From assembly GCA_025934025.1 (NCBI GenBank), contig JAICYU010000005.1, positions 1 to 40,569 of the forward strand: DNA of 40,569 nt. The letters run 5' to 3'. Positions within the stretch are counted from its first letter, which is position 1. Every line of letters starts with the position of its first letter. The position numbers were made by a program, and so were the translations under genes. A model generated the notes under the pieces. It did not search any database, was not told the DNA's origin, and saw only the letters and a program-made list of their open reading frames with translations. This DNA comes from Terriglobales bacterium. Lineage in GTDB: Bacteria > Acidobacteriota > Terriglobia > Terriglobales > Acidobacteriaceae. Shown piece after piece: positions 19,810-31,316 of the stretch.

Positions 19810-21015
19810 TTAGATCGGCGTCGCCGTCTTTCTCGCCGGATTGAAGAACGGCAGCTTCACCACTTTTGCTGTCACTTTCTCTCGCACCGCTTCGATTGTG
19901 ATTTCCATCTGCAGCCTGGTTCCAGGTTTTGCATGAACAGTGTCAATGCTGGCCAGAGCGATCATCTTCTTAAGCAGCGGTGACCAGGTGGTTGAGGTCG
20001 CTTTACCTGCCTGCTTTCCTCCCATATAGACGGGCACGTGCATGCGGGAAGCCTGCGCCGGCGCGGCCGGCGTGAGACCAAACCGCTCGTAGCGCTCTTC
20101 GATCTCAACCCAATCCATCTCCAACCCGACGAGCTGTCGTGGCACTCCCTTCTTTTGCTGGTCGGACAGAGCCGCTTTGCCGACGAAGTTCTCTTTGTCC
20201 AGATGCACCATCCGTCCGAAGCCCAACTCATAAGGCGAGTAAGCCTGCGAAGAAATCAGGGCCTTTTTGCTGCTGATGTAGTCCACTTCAATGAGCAACA
20301 GGCCGGCCTCAATGCGCGCAACATCCAAGGCGAGCATTCCGGCGGGATGAATATCGAAACGGCGGCCGGCTAACATGAGCGCATCCCAAACTTTCAAGGC
20401 ATTGTTCTCGTCTCGTAATGGAATCCATATCTCATAGCCGAGGTCGCCGGTGTATCCCGTGCGCGAAATGTCCACGGGAACGCCCGCAATTTTGCCGCTG
20501 GTCACGCGAAAGTACTTCAGGTTTGCAATATCGGCTTCCGCGACGGACTTGAGCAGCTTGCCGGAAGTGGGACCTTGCAAGGCGAGCGCGGCCACCTGCT
20601 CGGAGATGTCCGCAATCTGCACGTCCATACTCAGGCCGTTCTGGCGGAACCAGCGCAGGCTGGGATCAGCGGCGGTCCAGCGGTACTTGTTCTCATCAAG
20701 GCGGCTGATGGTGCCATCGTCAATCACCTTGCCCTGCTCATCGCACCAGCAGCAATAGATGACCTGCCCTGGCTTTACCTTGTTGATGTCGCGCGAGATG
20801 ATCCGGTTGACCAGCTTCGTGGCGTCGCGGCCTTCAACCATGTACTTGTAGAGCGGGCTAACGTCAATCAGCGCGGCCGCATTGCGGATCGCGTTGTACT
20901 CGTGCTCATGGTGCGCCTCGTAGCTGCTGACCGTGTAATAACCCGACCACTCCCGGTAGTTCAGGCTCTGGCAGAGAGCGAAGGTGCGATCGTGAAATGC
21001 AGTGCCAACCGGCAA
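19810..21015 (-). CDS. GcvT-family aminomethyltransferase (glycine cleavage T-protein-like)
   Basis: EYNAIRNAAALIDVSPLYKYMVEGRDA, ALQGPTSGKLL, RTGYTGDLGYEIWIP, AGLLLIEVDY. Confidence 0.88.
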   Translation of the reverse strand: MPVGTAFHDRTFALCQSLNYREWSGYYTVSSYEAHHEHEYNAIRNAAALIDVSPLYKYMVEGRDATKLVNRIISRDINKVKPGQVIYCCWCDEQGKVIDDGTISRLDENKYRWTAADPSLRWFRQNGLSMDVQIADISEQVAALALQGPTSGKLLKSVAEADIANLKYFRVTSGKIAGVPVDISRTGYTGDLGYEIWIPLRDENNALKVWDALMLAGRRFDIHPAGMLALDVARIEAGLLLIEVDYISSKKALISSQAYSPYELGFGRMVHLDKENFVGKAALSDQQKKGVPRQLVGLEMDWVEIEERYERFGLTPAAPAQASRMHVPVYMGGKQAGKATSTTWSPLLKKMIALASIDTVHAKPGTRLQMEITIEAVREKVTAKVVKLPFFNPARKTATPI

Positions 21016-21150
21016 GAGAAGACCTCAGTAAAGAAAATTCACGCTCGATTATACGAAAGCAGGCCGCGCCGGCATGAATAGACCGGCCATGCGTGTGCAG
21101 TCGCCTAGGAGAAATTGCAATTCGTTCCTTCAGCGGAATAACTCCTCTCC

Positions 21151-21480
21151 TCACGCCGGCTGCAACACGCGATTGATAGCAGCGGTGACCCGCTGGAACT
21201 GCGAAACTTCGACTTCAAGTTGCCTGCGCCCGGCCGCAGTAAGGTGGTAGTAGCGGGCGCGGCGGTTCCCTGCCGTTTGTCCCCACTGCGCGGTCACCCA
21301 TCCTTTAATGAGGATGCGCTGCAACGCGGGATACAGGGAGCCTTCTTCCACCTGCAGCACGTCGTCCGATAGCTGCTCGATGGATTTGGCAATTTCGAAT
21401 CCGTGCAGTTCGCGATTGTTCGAGAGGACCCGCAGGATCAGCATCTCCAGCGTGCCTGGAGGAATTTCATCTCGCCGCAT
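21151..21480 (-). CDS. PadR-family transcriptional regulator
   Basis: GTLEMLILRVLSNNRELHGFEIAKSIEQLSDDVLQVEEGSLYPALQRI...RYYHLTAAGRRQL. Confidence 0.93.
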   Translation of the reverse strand: MRRDEIPPGTLEMLILRVLSNNRELHGFEIAKSIEQLSDDVLQVEEGSLYPALQRILIKGWVTAQWGQTAGNRRARYYHLTAAGRRQLEVEVSQFQRVTAAINRVLQPA

Positions 21481-21495
21481 GCTTCAACTCCGTTG

Positions 21496-21531
21496 CATAG
21501 ATATTCTATGCCACAACATAGATAGACTATG
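21496..21531. promoter_or_regulatory. Probable PadR autoregulatory operator, two palindromes
   Basis: CATAGATATTCTATG (21496-21510) and CATAGATAGACTATG (21517-21531), 21 bp centre-to-centre, just upstream of padR. Confidence 0.6.
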
Positions 21532-21697
21532 CCAGCTAGAAGAAGTTAGCAAGAGTTGCTCTGCAAGCTTTGGAATGGGAGATGTTGGGTTTCGAGAGGA
21601 ATACAGCTGCGGAAAATACTGCGGAGCGCAATTCTGAGGCGCGGCCTGCCCGGCAGTGCTAAACACTTTCTCGCAGCGTTTCTGGTGAGTAGTGGGT

Positions 21698-22963
21698 TTA
21701 TGCCCTTCCCACGCCCAGGTATTCGAATCCAAGAGCTTTCATGCGCGCGCCATCGAGCATGTTTTTGGTGTCCACAACCAGCGGGCGGCGAATGATGCGG
21801 CGAATACGGTCGTAGTCGAGCGTGCGGAACTCCGGCCAGCCGGTGCCCAGCACCAGAGCATCGGCGCCTTCAGCAACGGCATAGGCGGAATCGCAGTAGC
21901 GAACGTTGCCGGTTAGTTCCTGCTGAGCATCGGGCATTGCGATCGGATCATAAGCTTTAACGTGGGCGCCGCCTTCCATGAGAGCGCGCGCCAGGTGAAT
22001 GGAACCCGAACTGGCTACCGAATTGGTGTTGGGCTTAAAGGCGAGACCCAGCAGGCCAACCTGCTTTCCTTGCACAGTCTGGAGCACTCCGTTGATCTTC
22101 CGCATAATGCGGCCGCAGAACTCGCGATTCACCTCACGTGCCGCCGTTAGAATCTTGAGCGACACTCCAGAGCCGGCCGCCAGGTTGGCCAGCGAGTCCA
22201 TATCGGACTCAGTGAACGTCCCGCCCAGCGACCCTGGTTGCAGGCAGCGGGGCGCAATGCGCTTGTCCAAGCCGAGCGCCAGGGCAAGATCCACTGCGTC
22301 GGCGCTGATGCGTTCGCACAGGCTGGAAAGCTCATTAATGAAAGAGACTTTTGTCGCCAGAAATGCCGTTGAGGCTTCGCGCACCAGTTCGGCCGTTTCG
22401 TGAGTGGTCACGATCACCGGCACGCCGCGCATCACCAGCGGACGATAAAGCGCTTTCAACGCCGTCACTGCGGCATTCGAATTGGTGCCGAGCACAATGC
22501 GGTCCGGCCAGTTGAAGTCTTCTACCGCGCAACCTTCGGAGAGAAACACCGGATGCGAAACCACAGTGACCTTCCGTCCGGCGGCATTAATGCGCGCTTC
22601 AATGCGCCTCGCCGTTCCCACCGGGACCGGCGTGATCAGCACCAGGATCTGTCCGTGGTCGCAGTAAGAAGCAATCTCCATGGAGATGGATTCAATGTCG
22701 GCGTTGGCATCTTCGGCCAGGTAGATGATTTCCGCCCGCTGCACCATGGACTGCAGATGCGTCGAGTACATCAGCCGGCTGGCGCGCACGCCGCGGCGCA
22801 CAATGTCGCTCAGGTTCTTTTCATGGAACGGCAGGATGCCGCTGGCGAGAAGAGTTGTGTTGACGGAATCACTGCCGTAGGCGGTTACCGGCACTCCGAA
22901 ATCTGCCAGGCACGCAGCGACAACAGTCCCCAGATAACCACAGCCGTACACACCGATTTGCAT
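21698..22963 (-). CDS. UDP-glucose/GDP-mannose dehydrogenase-family protein with degenerate active-site motifs
   Basis: MQIGVYGCGYLGTVVAACLADFG, TPVPVGT, STAFLATKVSFINELSSLCE, GLAFKPNTNSVASS; canonical PEFL and GGSCFPKD motifs are replaced (see findings). ATG at 22963 preferred over 22990. Confidence 0.85.
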   Translation of the reverse strand: MQIGVYGCGYLGTVVAACLADFGVPVTAYGSDSVNTTLLASGILPFHEKNLSDIVRRGVRASRLMYSTHLQSMVQRAEIIYLAEDANADIESISMEIASYCDHGQILVLITPVPVGTARRIEARINAAGRKVTVVSHPVFLSEGCAVEDFNWPDRIVLGTNSNAAVTALKALYRPLVMRGVPVIVTTHETAELVREASTAFLATKVSFINELSSLCERISADAVDLALALGLDKRIAPRCLQPGSLGGTFTESDMDSLANLAAGSGVSLKILTAAREVNREFCGRIMRKINGVLQTVQGKQVGLLGLAFKPNTNSVASSGSIHLARALMEGGAHVKAYDPIAMPDAQQELTGNVRYCDSAYAVAEGADALVLGTGWPEFRTLDYDRIRRIIRRPLVVDTKNMLDGARMKALGFEYLGVGRA

Positions 22964-23159
22964 GATGGATCTCCCTGGTCTCAAGCACACAAGGCCAGCC
23001 CGGCGGTTTCGGGGGAGTGAGGGATCTCACCTAGAGCTGCTTGTTTTTGTTCTACTTAGGCTTTGTGATTAAAAGCTTTTGCTTAGTACATGCGCAACTG
23101 GGAATTAGTACATGTACCAGGAAGGAGGTACATTGTCCTGCTGGACATGTACCGAGGGA

Positions 23160-23510
23160 TCATCCAGGATACGGAGCATCTGGATCAATCGCGCGGTTCA
23201 CCATTGCGATGAGTTCCCGCATTCGCAGGCCCGAAAGCATTCGCGGAAGCCGCTCAATGAGCACCGACTTTTCTACCGTGGTTATGAAATGAGCTTTCAG
23301 AAATGAGGGCTCTCTCAGCCCGGTTTCTCCCGGTTCCATCCGGAGGGTGGTCGGACCTTCGACACCATAGCTTCCAAATGGAACCGCCAGAATCGAACTC
23401 ACTCGCTCGCTGGCATTACGTTGGTCGAGGGAAACAACTACCATCGCATGCCGCTTGCCGCCGGTATTGGCGTACCAGATTTCGCCGCGCCGAGCCGCGT
23501 TAGATTTCAT
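23160..23510 (-). CDS. MazF/PemK-like toxin
   Basis: MKSNAARRGEIWYANTGGKRHAMVVVSLDQRN...SSILAVPFGS...; start ATGAAATCTAAC overlaps the antitoxin stop. Confidence 0.87.
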   Translation of the reverse strand: MKSNAARRGEIWYANTGGKRHAMVVVSLDQRNASERVSSILAVPFGSYGVEGPTTLRMEPGETGLREPSFLKAHFITTVEKSVLIERLPRMLSGLRMRELIAMVNRAIDPDAPYPG

Positions 23511-23808
23511 GGTCGAAATCAATCGAACTCGCCGAGGCAAGGTCACGCGACAGGGCGTTCTCTTCAAGAGCAGCTTGCGGGTCAAGCTGCTCAAAGTATC
23601 GAGAGGTGGCGAGAGCAAGGCGACGCCGGTTCTCCACTTTGCGAATTCTCGAGACTACAGCGTCGAGAGCATCCGCAATGGATGCTGCCTGGCCACGCTT
23701 GACCATCTCCTGCAGGAAATCATGCGTTTCCCGAGCAATCGTAGTTGAGAGCTTCTGCCGAGTCTGTCGCGAAGAAGAAGTATGGTTCAGTCGCTTCACA
23801 GAAGACAT
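23500..23808 (-). CDS. Cognate antitoxin (MazE/RHH-like)
   Basis: 102 aa; TRQKLSTTIARETHDFLQEMVKRGQAASIADALDAVVSRIRK then an acidic tail; overlaps the toxin start. Confidence 0.78.
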   Translation of the reverse strand: MSSVKRLNHTSSSRQTRQKLSTTIARETHDFLQEMVKRGQAASIADALDAVVSRIRKVENRRRLALATSRYFEQLDPQAALEENALSRDLASASSIDFDHEI

Positions 23809-23869
23809 TTTAGCAGATATACCAGGCGATAAACCAGAAGATAGCTCATCCGATCACCGTACGCTCGGA

Positions 23870-27220
<3,351 letters not shown>

Positions 27221-27239
27221 GCTAGGCAGCCTCAAATTC

Positions 27240-27462
27240 AGCGCCGGAGGCGCGGCAGGAGTTAGCCCAGGGCGTGAGCCCTGGGTAGACGGTCGGAAAA
27301 GAGGGAAGCCCCAGCGGGGCGACAGAAGCGAGGCGCGCTGAGTTGGACGCTTTTGATACGGCGCTCATTTTAATTGTGCCGCCCCTCCGGGGCTCCGAAT
27401 CGTTATTGCACGTTTTCCCAGCGCTTCCGCGCTGGGCTAACTCCTGCCGCGCCTACGGCGCT
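27240..27462. repeat. Inverted-repeat intergenic element between carA and carB
   Basis: 34-bp arms 27240-27273 (AGCGCCGGAGGCGCGGCAGGAGTTAGCCCAGGGC) and 27429-27462 (reverse complement AGCGCCGTAGGCGCGGCAGGAGTTAGCCCAGCGC), 2 mismatches, with internal hairpins. Confidence 0.85.
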
Positions 27463-27521
27463 GTTCTCGAATTGCACCGAAGCGATGCAATCGAATTCAT
27501 TTAGCCGATTCCCCCAAAAGA

Positions 27522-28655
27522 TCATCTCCCCGTCCACTCCTCCATCATCTTCACGAAATCTCCAAACAGATAATGCGAGTCGTGCGGGCCGGGCGAGGCT
27601 TCAGGGTGATACTGCACGCTGAACAACGGCAGCGTGCGGTGACGCAAACCCTCCAGAGTGTTGTCGTTTAGGTCAATATGCGTTTTGATGATCTCGGATT
27701 CCTTGAGCGAGTCCGGATCCACGGCAAAGTTGTGGTTGTGGGCTGTGATTTCGATCTTGCCGGTCTCCAGCTGCTTTACCGGATGATTGCCGCCGTGATG
27801 CCCGAATTTCAATTTATAGGTGCGGCCGTGCAGCGCCAGCCCGATCAACTGATGGCCCAGACAGATGCCGAAGATGGGAGTTTTGCACATCAGCCGCCGG
27901 ATGTTTTCCTGAGCGTAGCTACACGGTTCGGGGTCGCCCGGTCCATTAGAAAGAAAAACGCCGTCAGGATTCAGCGCCAGCACATCTTCCGCTGAGGTCA
28001 CGGCCGGAACAACCGTTACGCGGCAGCCTTGGTCCACGAGCATGCGCAGAATGTTCTGCTTGATGCCGTAATCGTAGGCAACCACGTGTTTGCTTGGCGG
28101 CTGGTCTTTCACGCCCACAACTTCTGTTGGCTCGTGCGAGCGCGTTCCCATTTCCCACTGATAGCGCTGCTTGGTGGTGACCACTCGCGCCAAGTCGGTG
28201 CCGTCCATTTTGCGGATGCCGCGCGCTTTGGCCACCAGCTTTTCCGGATCGCTCTCGATGGAGGAGATCACACCGCGCATAACGCCGTGCGTGCGCAGAT
28301 GGCGGACCAGGGCACGGCTGTCAATATCGGCGATGACAGGAATTTTGAATTTTTCCAGGTACTCGTCCGTCACCTGCTGCGAGCGCCAATTGGAGCTGAT
28401 GGGAGAGAACTCACGCACCACGAGACCTTCAATAAAAGGATGTGTGGCTTCGTTATCGTCAGGATTGGTGCCGTAGTTGCCGATCTCAGGGTTGGTGAGG
28501 ACTACGATCTGGCCGGCATACGAAGGGTCCGTGAAAATTTCCTGGTAGCCGGTGAGCGAGGTATTAAAAACAACTTCCCCGTAACATTCGCCTTTCGCGC
28601 CGTGGCCTCTGCCGCTGAAGATCCTGCCATCTTCCAGCGCAAGGATTGCCTGCAT
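27522..28655 (-). CDS. carA: Carbamoyl-phosphate synthase small subunit
   Basis: [40 protein letters not shown], glutaminase [32 protein letters not shown]. Confidence 0.98.
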   Translation of the reverse strand: MQAILALEDGRIFSGRGHGAKGECYGEVVFNTSLTGYQEIFTDPSYAGQIVVLTNPEIGNYGTNPDDNEATHPFIEGLVVREFSPISSNWRSQQVTDEYLEKFKIPVIADIDSRALVRHLRTHGVMRGVISSIESDPEKLVAKARGIRKMDGTDLARVVTTKQRYQWEMGTRSHEPTEVVGVKDQPPSKHVVAYDYGIKQNILRMLVDQGCRVTVVPAVTSAEDVLALNPDGVFLSNGPGDPEPCSYAQENIRRLMCKTPIFGICLGHQLIGLALHGRTYKLKFGHHGGNHPVKQLETGKIEITAHNHNFAVDPDSLKESEIIKTHIDLNDNTLEGLRHRTLPLFSVQYHPEASPGPHDSHYLFGDFVKMMEEWTGR

Positions 28656-28758
28656 TGCATCTCCGGGGACTGATTTTATTAATTTTAGCAGAGCTATGGC
28701 TTTTCAGAGTGCGCATAGCTGTGGATAAGCGGGCAGAAACTCACATTTCTTCGGCGCT

Positions 28759-29292
28759 TCAGTCTCCCGCGTGCGCGCTGCTCTCTTTGTAAAAGCCTTC
28801 GCTGCCGAAGCCGAACACCCGGTTCGAGCGAGCCCGATAGTTTTCCCAGGCAATCGCCGCGCCGAGTTCAACAAGCTGGGGCGTGGAGAAGCGCTGCTGC
28901 AAACGCTGCCGGAGCTCAGCACTCACATTGGCAGGAGTGGAGCTAAGCGCGTCCGACAGTTCGAGCACCAGCTTCTGGTCAGAGTCGAAGAGATTACTTT
29001 CCCGGAACCAATTCAGATTACGGAGTTGATCGTCGCTGAGGCCTGCCGCCTTACCTGCGGCAGAGTTGATGTCAATTCAAAACGGACATTCCACCAGCTT
29101 GGCTGCGCGGATTTGCGCCAGCACTTTCAGCTTGTGCGCGACGAGATTGGTCTTCTCCAGCGCCTGACCGAATTTTGCATAAGGAATGAGCACGCCAGGA
29201 TGAGTGGCCACGGTCTGAAGCGGCGCAATGTCCCTGCCCAGACGCTTGTGGGCGAACTTAAAGATGAGAGCGACCTTGAAGGCTTCAAACAT
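28759..29292 (-). CDS. Carboxymuconolactone decarboxylase/AhpD-like protein with in-frame UGA at 29079-29077 (candidate selenoprotein; CPFU)
   Basis: Track ORFs 29077..29292 and 28759..28968 are in one frame; reading through TGA gives ...LAQIRAAKLVECPF[U]IDINSAAGKAAGLSDDQLRNLNWFRESNLFDSDQKLVLELSDAL...LVELGAAIAWENYRARSNRVFGFGSEGF. SD AGGAGGT 6 nt before the ATG. Confidence 0.8.
29043..29063 (-). promoter_or_regulatory. Candidate bacterial SECIS stem-loop
   Basis: RNA 5'-CUGCCGC AGGUAAG GCGGCAG-3': perfect 7-bp stem, loop containing GGU, loop starting 20 nt after the UGA. Confidence 0.6.
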
Positions 29293-29356
29293 TGAAAGAC
29301 CTCCTGCGTGAAAGATTCAAATCGTTTCAACAGCGCTTCAGAAATTTTTGAGAAAA

Positions 29357-29968
29357 TTAACGCAGTATGCCCAGTTTATCCACGGGCCAGTAACCAAAAA
29401 CCGCTTTGCCGTAAATGTAGCTGCGGTTGACCGGGCCGAAATCGCGACTGTCGTTCGACATGGAGCGATGGTCTCCCAGCACGAAGTAGGTGTTTGCTGG
29501 AATGTAGGTCTCCGGATAAGAGCGCAAGTCTTCGTATTCAGGAGGGACATAAGCCTCGACGATCAGCTTGCCATTCACGTAAACGCGGCCACGGCTGATG
29601 CGCACATCATCCCCGGGAAGACCGATCACACGCTTGATAAAGCTCTTGCGGGTGTCGCGCGGATAACGGAACACGATGATGTCGCCGCGCTCGATGCTCT
29701 CCCAGTGATACACCATCTTGTTGATGAAAATGCGTTCCTGATCTTCCAGACCGGGCTCCATGCTGCCGCCTTCCACTTTCACCGGCTGGTAAACGAACAG
29801 GATTATGAAGAAGGAAACGACGATGGAGAAAAAGAAGTCGCGCACCCAGGAATGAAGCACGCGCAGACCGCTGGGCGGCGCCACGGCAGGCTGGCTCGGT
29901 TGTTCGGACTGCTCCACTGGCTTGATGGTCCTCGTTAGCAGTAGTTTGCCGCATTCAACCCGGTTCAA
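29357..29968 (-). CDS. lepB: Signal peptidase I
   Basis: GGSMEPGLEDQERIFINKMVYH, GDIIVFRYPRDTRKSFIKRVIGLPGD, YFVLGDHRSMSNDSRDFGPV. Confidence 0.96.
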   Translation of the reverse strand: MNRVECGKLLLTRTIKPVEQSEQPSQPAVAPPSGLRVLHSWVRDFFFSIVVSFFIILFVYQPVKVEGGSMEPGLEDQERIFINKMVYHWESIERGDIIVFRYPRDTRKSFIKRVIGLPGDDVRISRGRVYVNGKLIVEAYVPPEYEDLRSYPETYIPANTYFVLGDHRSMSNDSRDFGPVNRSYIYGKAVFGYWPVDKLGILR

Positions 29969-30000
29969 GCAAGCGGCAATTCTGGGTTAAAATACCTGCT

Positions 30001-30447
30001 ATGAAATACCTTTCCGGCCTTATAGTTCTCGCCTGCGCGCTCTCTTTGACTCATGGACAGCTACGAGCGCAGTCGAATATTCCGGCATACCACAATGCTC
30101 CGCCCGCCAAGGGAGAGAAGCTGCCTGCAGTGCTCACGCAGCAGCAGTTGCATGAATCGGGCATGACTGAGCCCGCGCAAAGAGAAGCTTACAAGGCAGC
30201 AGCCAAGATTCCGAACGTCCTTTATCAGCTACCCTGCTTCTGCTATTGCGACCGTCATGCCGGGCACAAGAGCCTGCACAGTTGCTTTGAAGGAACTCAC
30301 GGCGCGAACTGCGGAACCTGCATGGCGGAGGCCCTTTATGCCTACCAGATGAAGAAGAAAGGCTGGACGGTCAGTCAGATACGCGACGGCATCATGCGTC
30401 ATGACTACCAGCAGATTGACCTTCAGAATCCAGCGCCAGTGTTATAG
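30001..30447 (+). CDS. CYCXC/PCYCGC-motif protein, probably exported
   Basis: Signal peptide then LYQLPCFCYCDRHAGHKSLHSCFEGTHGANCGTCMAEALYAYQMKKKGWTVSQIRDGI. Confidence 0.82.
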   Translation: MKYLSGLIVLACALSLTHGQLRAQSNIPAYHNAPPAKGEKLPAVLTQQQLHESGMTEPAQREAYKAAAKIPNVLYQLPCFCYCDRHAGHKSLHSCFEGTHGANCGTCMAEALYAYQMKKKGWTVSQIRDGIMRHDYQQIDLQNPAPVL

Positions 30448-30606
30448 CTGCTGCACACTTTACGGTGCAGTTGACGTGGTAGTAAGATTCTGCGTATAAA
30501 GGCTGCATCCGGGCAAATCCGCATCCATGCGGAGAGCCGTGTTTTTAAGATTTCCACAGCCTTGGTTTGCCGCTGTCTCCGATGTGCGCCGCAAGGACAC
30601 AATAGA

Positions 30607-31257
30607 ATGAAAAAGAAAGTGGCAGCAAGCATTAAACATCCAACCGCTAAACCACAGAAAACACAAGCTAGTAGAGATAGAACGAAGATGTCCCCAAAGA
30701 GAATTGCTGCCCCTCCCCCAAAGTCAGGGTTCGCCCAAGATCCGAGTTTTGCACAGGCTGTGCAAAACTACGAGGCTGGTCTCAAGGCCATGCAGGAGCG
30801 TAAGTTTGACCGGGCGAAGGGCTATCTGGAAAAGGTGTTGGCCAACGGTCCTAAAGAGCTGGCCGACCGCACGCGCGTCCACCTGAGCACATGCAATCAG
30901 CAGCTTAACGATGTCTCAGCCAGCTTTAAGACTCCGGAAGAGCACTTTGATTACGCCGTTTCGCTCATCAACCGGGCACAATACGACCAGGCACGCCAGC
31001 ATCTGGATAAGATCCTGAAACAAAACGCCAAAGTAGACTTCGGGTTTTACGGTCTTGCGGTTGTTGACTGCCTTACCGGCCAAGTCGAAAGTTCTCTTAA
31101 GAACTTGAGTGAGGCCATCCGCCTGAACCCGCAGAACCGATTCCAGGCGCGCAATGACTCAGATTTCCAGAACATGGCCGACGATCCCCGCTTTACCGAA
31201 CTGCTCTATCCTGAGCCGAACGAGCAGTCACCAGCCTCCGGCCAGAAAAGGTACTGA
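30607..31257 (+). CDS. TPR-repeat protein
   Basis: Basic N-terminus, then AVQNYEAGLKAMQERKFDRAKGYLEKVLANGP and further TPR-like units. ATG at 30607 preferred. Confidence 0.75.
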   Translation: MKKKVAASIKHPTAKPQKTQASRDRTKMSPKRIAAPPPKSGFAQDPSFAQAVQNYEAGLKAMQERKFDRAKGYLEKVLANGPKELADRTRVHLSTCNQQLNDVSASFKTPEEHFDYAVSLINRAQYDQARQHLDKILKQNAKVDFGFYGLAVVDCLTGQVESSLKNLSEAIRLNPQNRFQARNDSDFQNMADDPRFTELLYPEPNEQSPASGQKRY

Positions 31258-31316
31258 ATCTGAAAGTTCGTCCGCACTCCGAACCGCTTCATGCGCGCCC
31301 CGGGCGGGGCATTCGT

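Noticed and set aside
29077-29079. Simple pseudogene explanation for the CMD gene
   Set aside because: Not excluded, but downranked: only one stop, exactly at a redox Cys position, frame otherwise intact on both sides, good SD and a hairpin just downstream.
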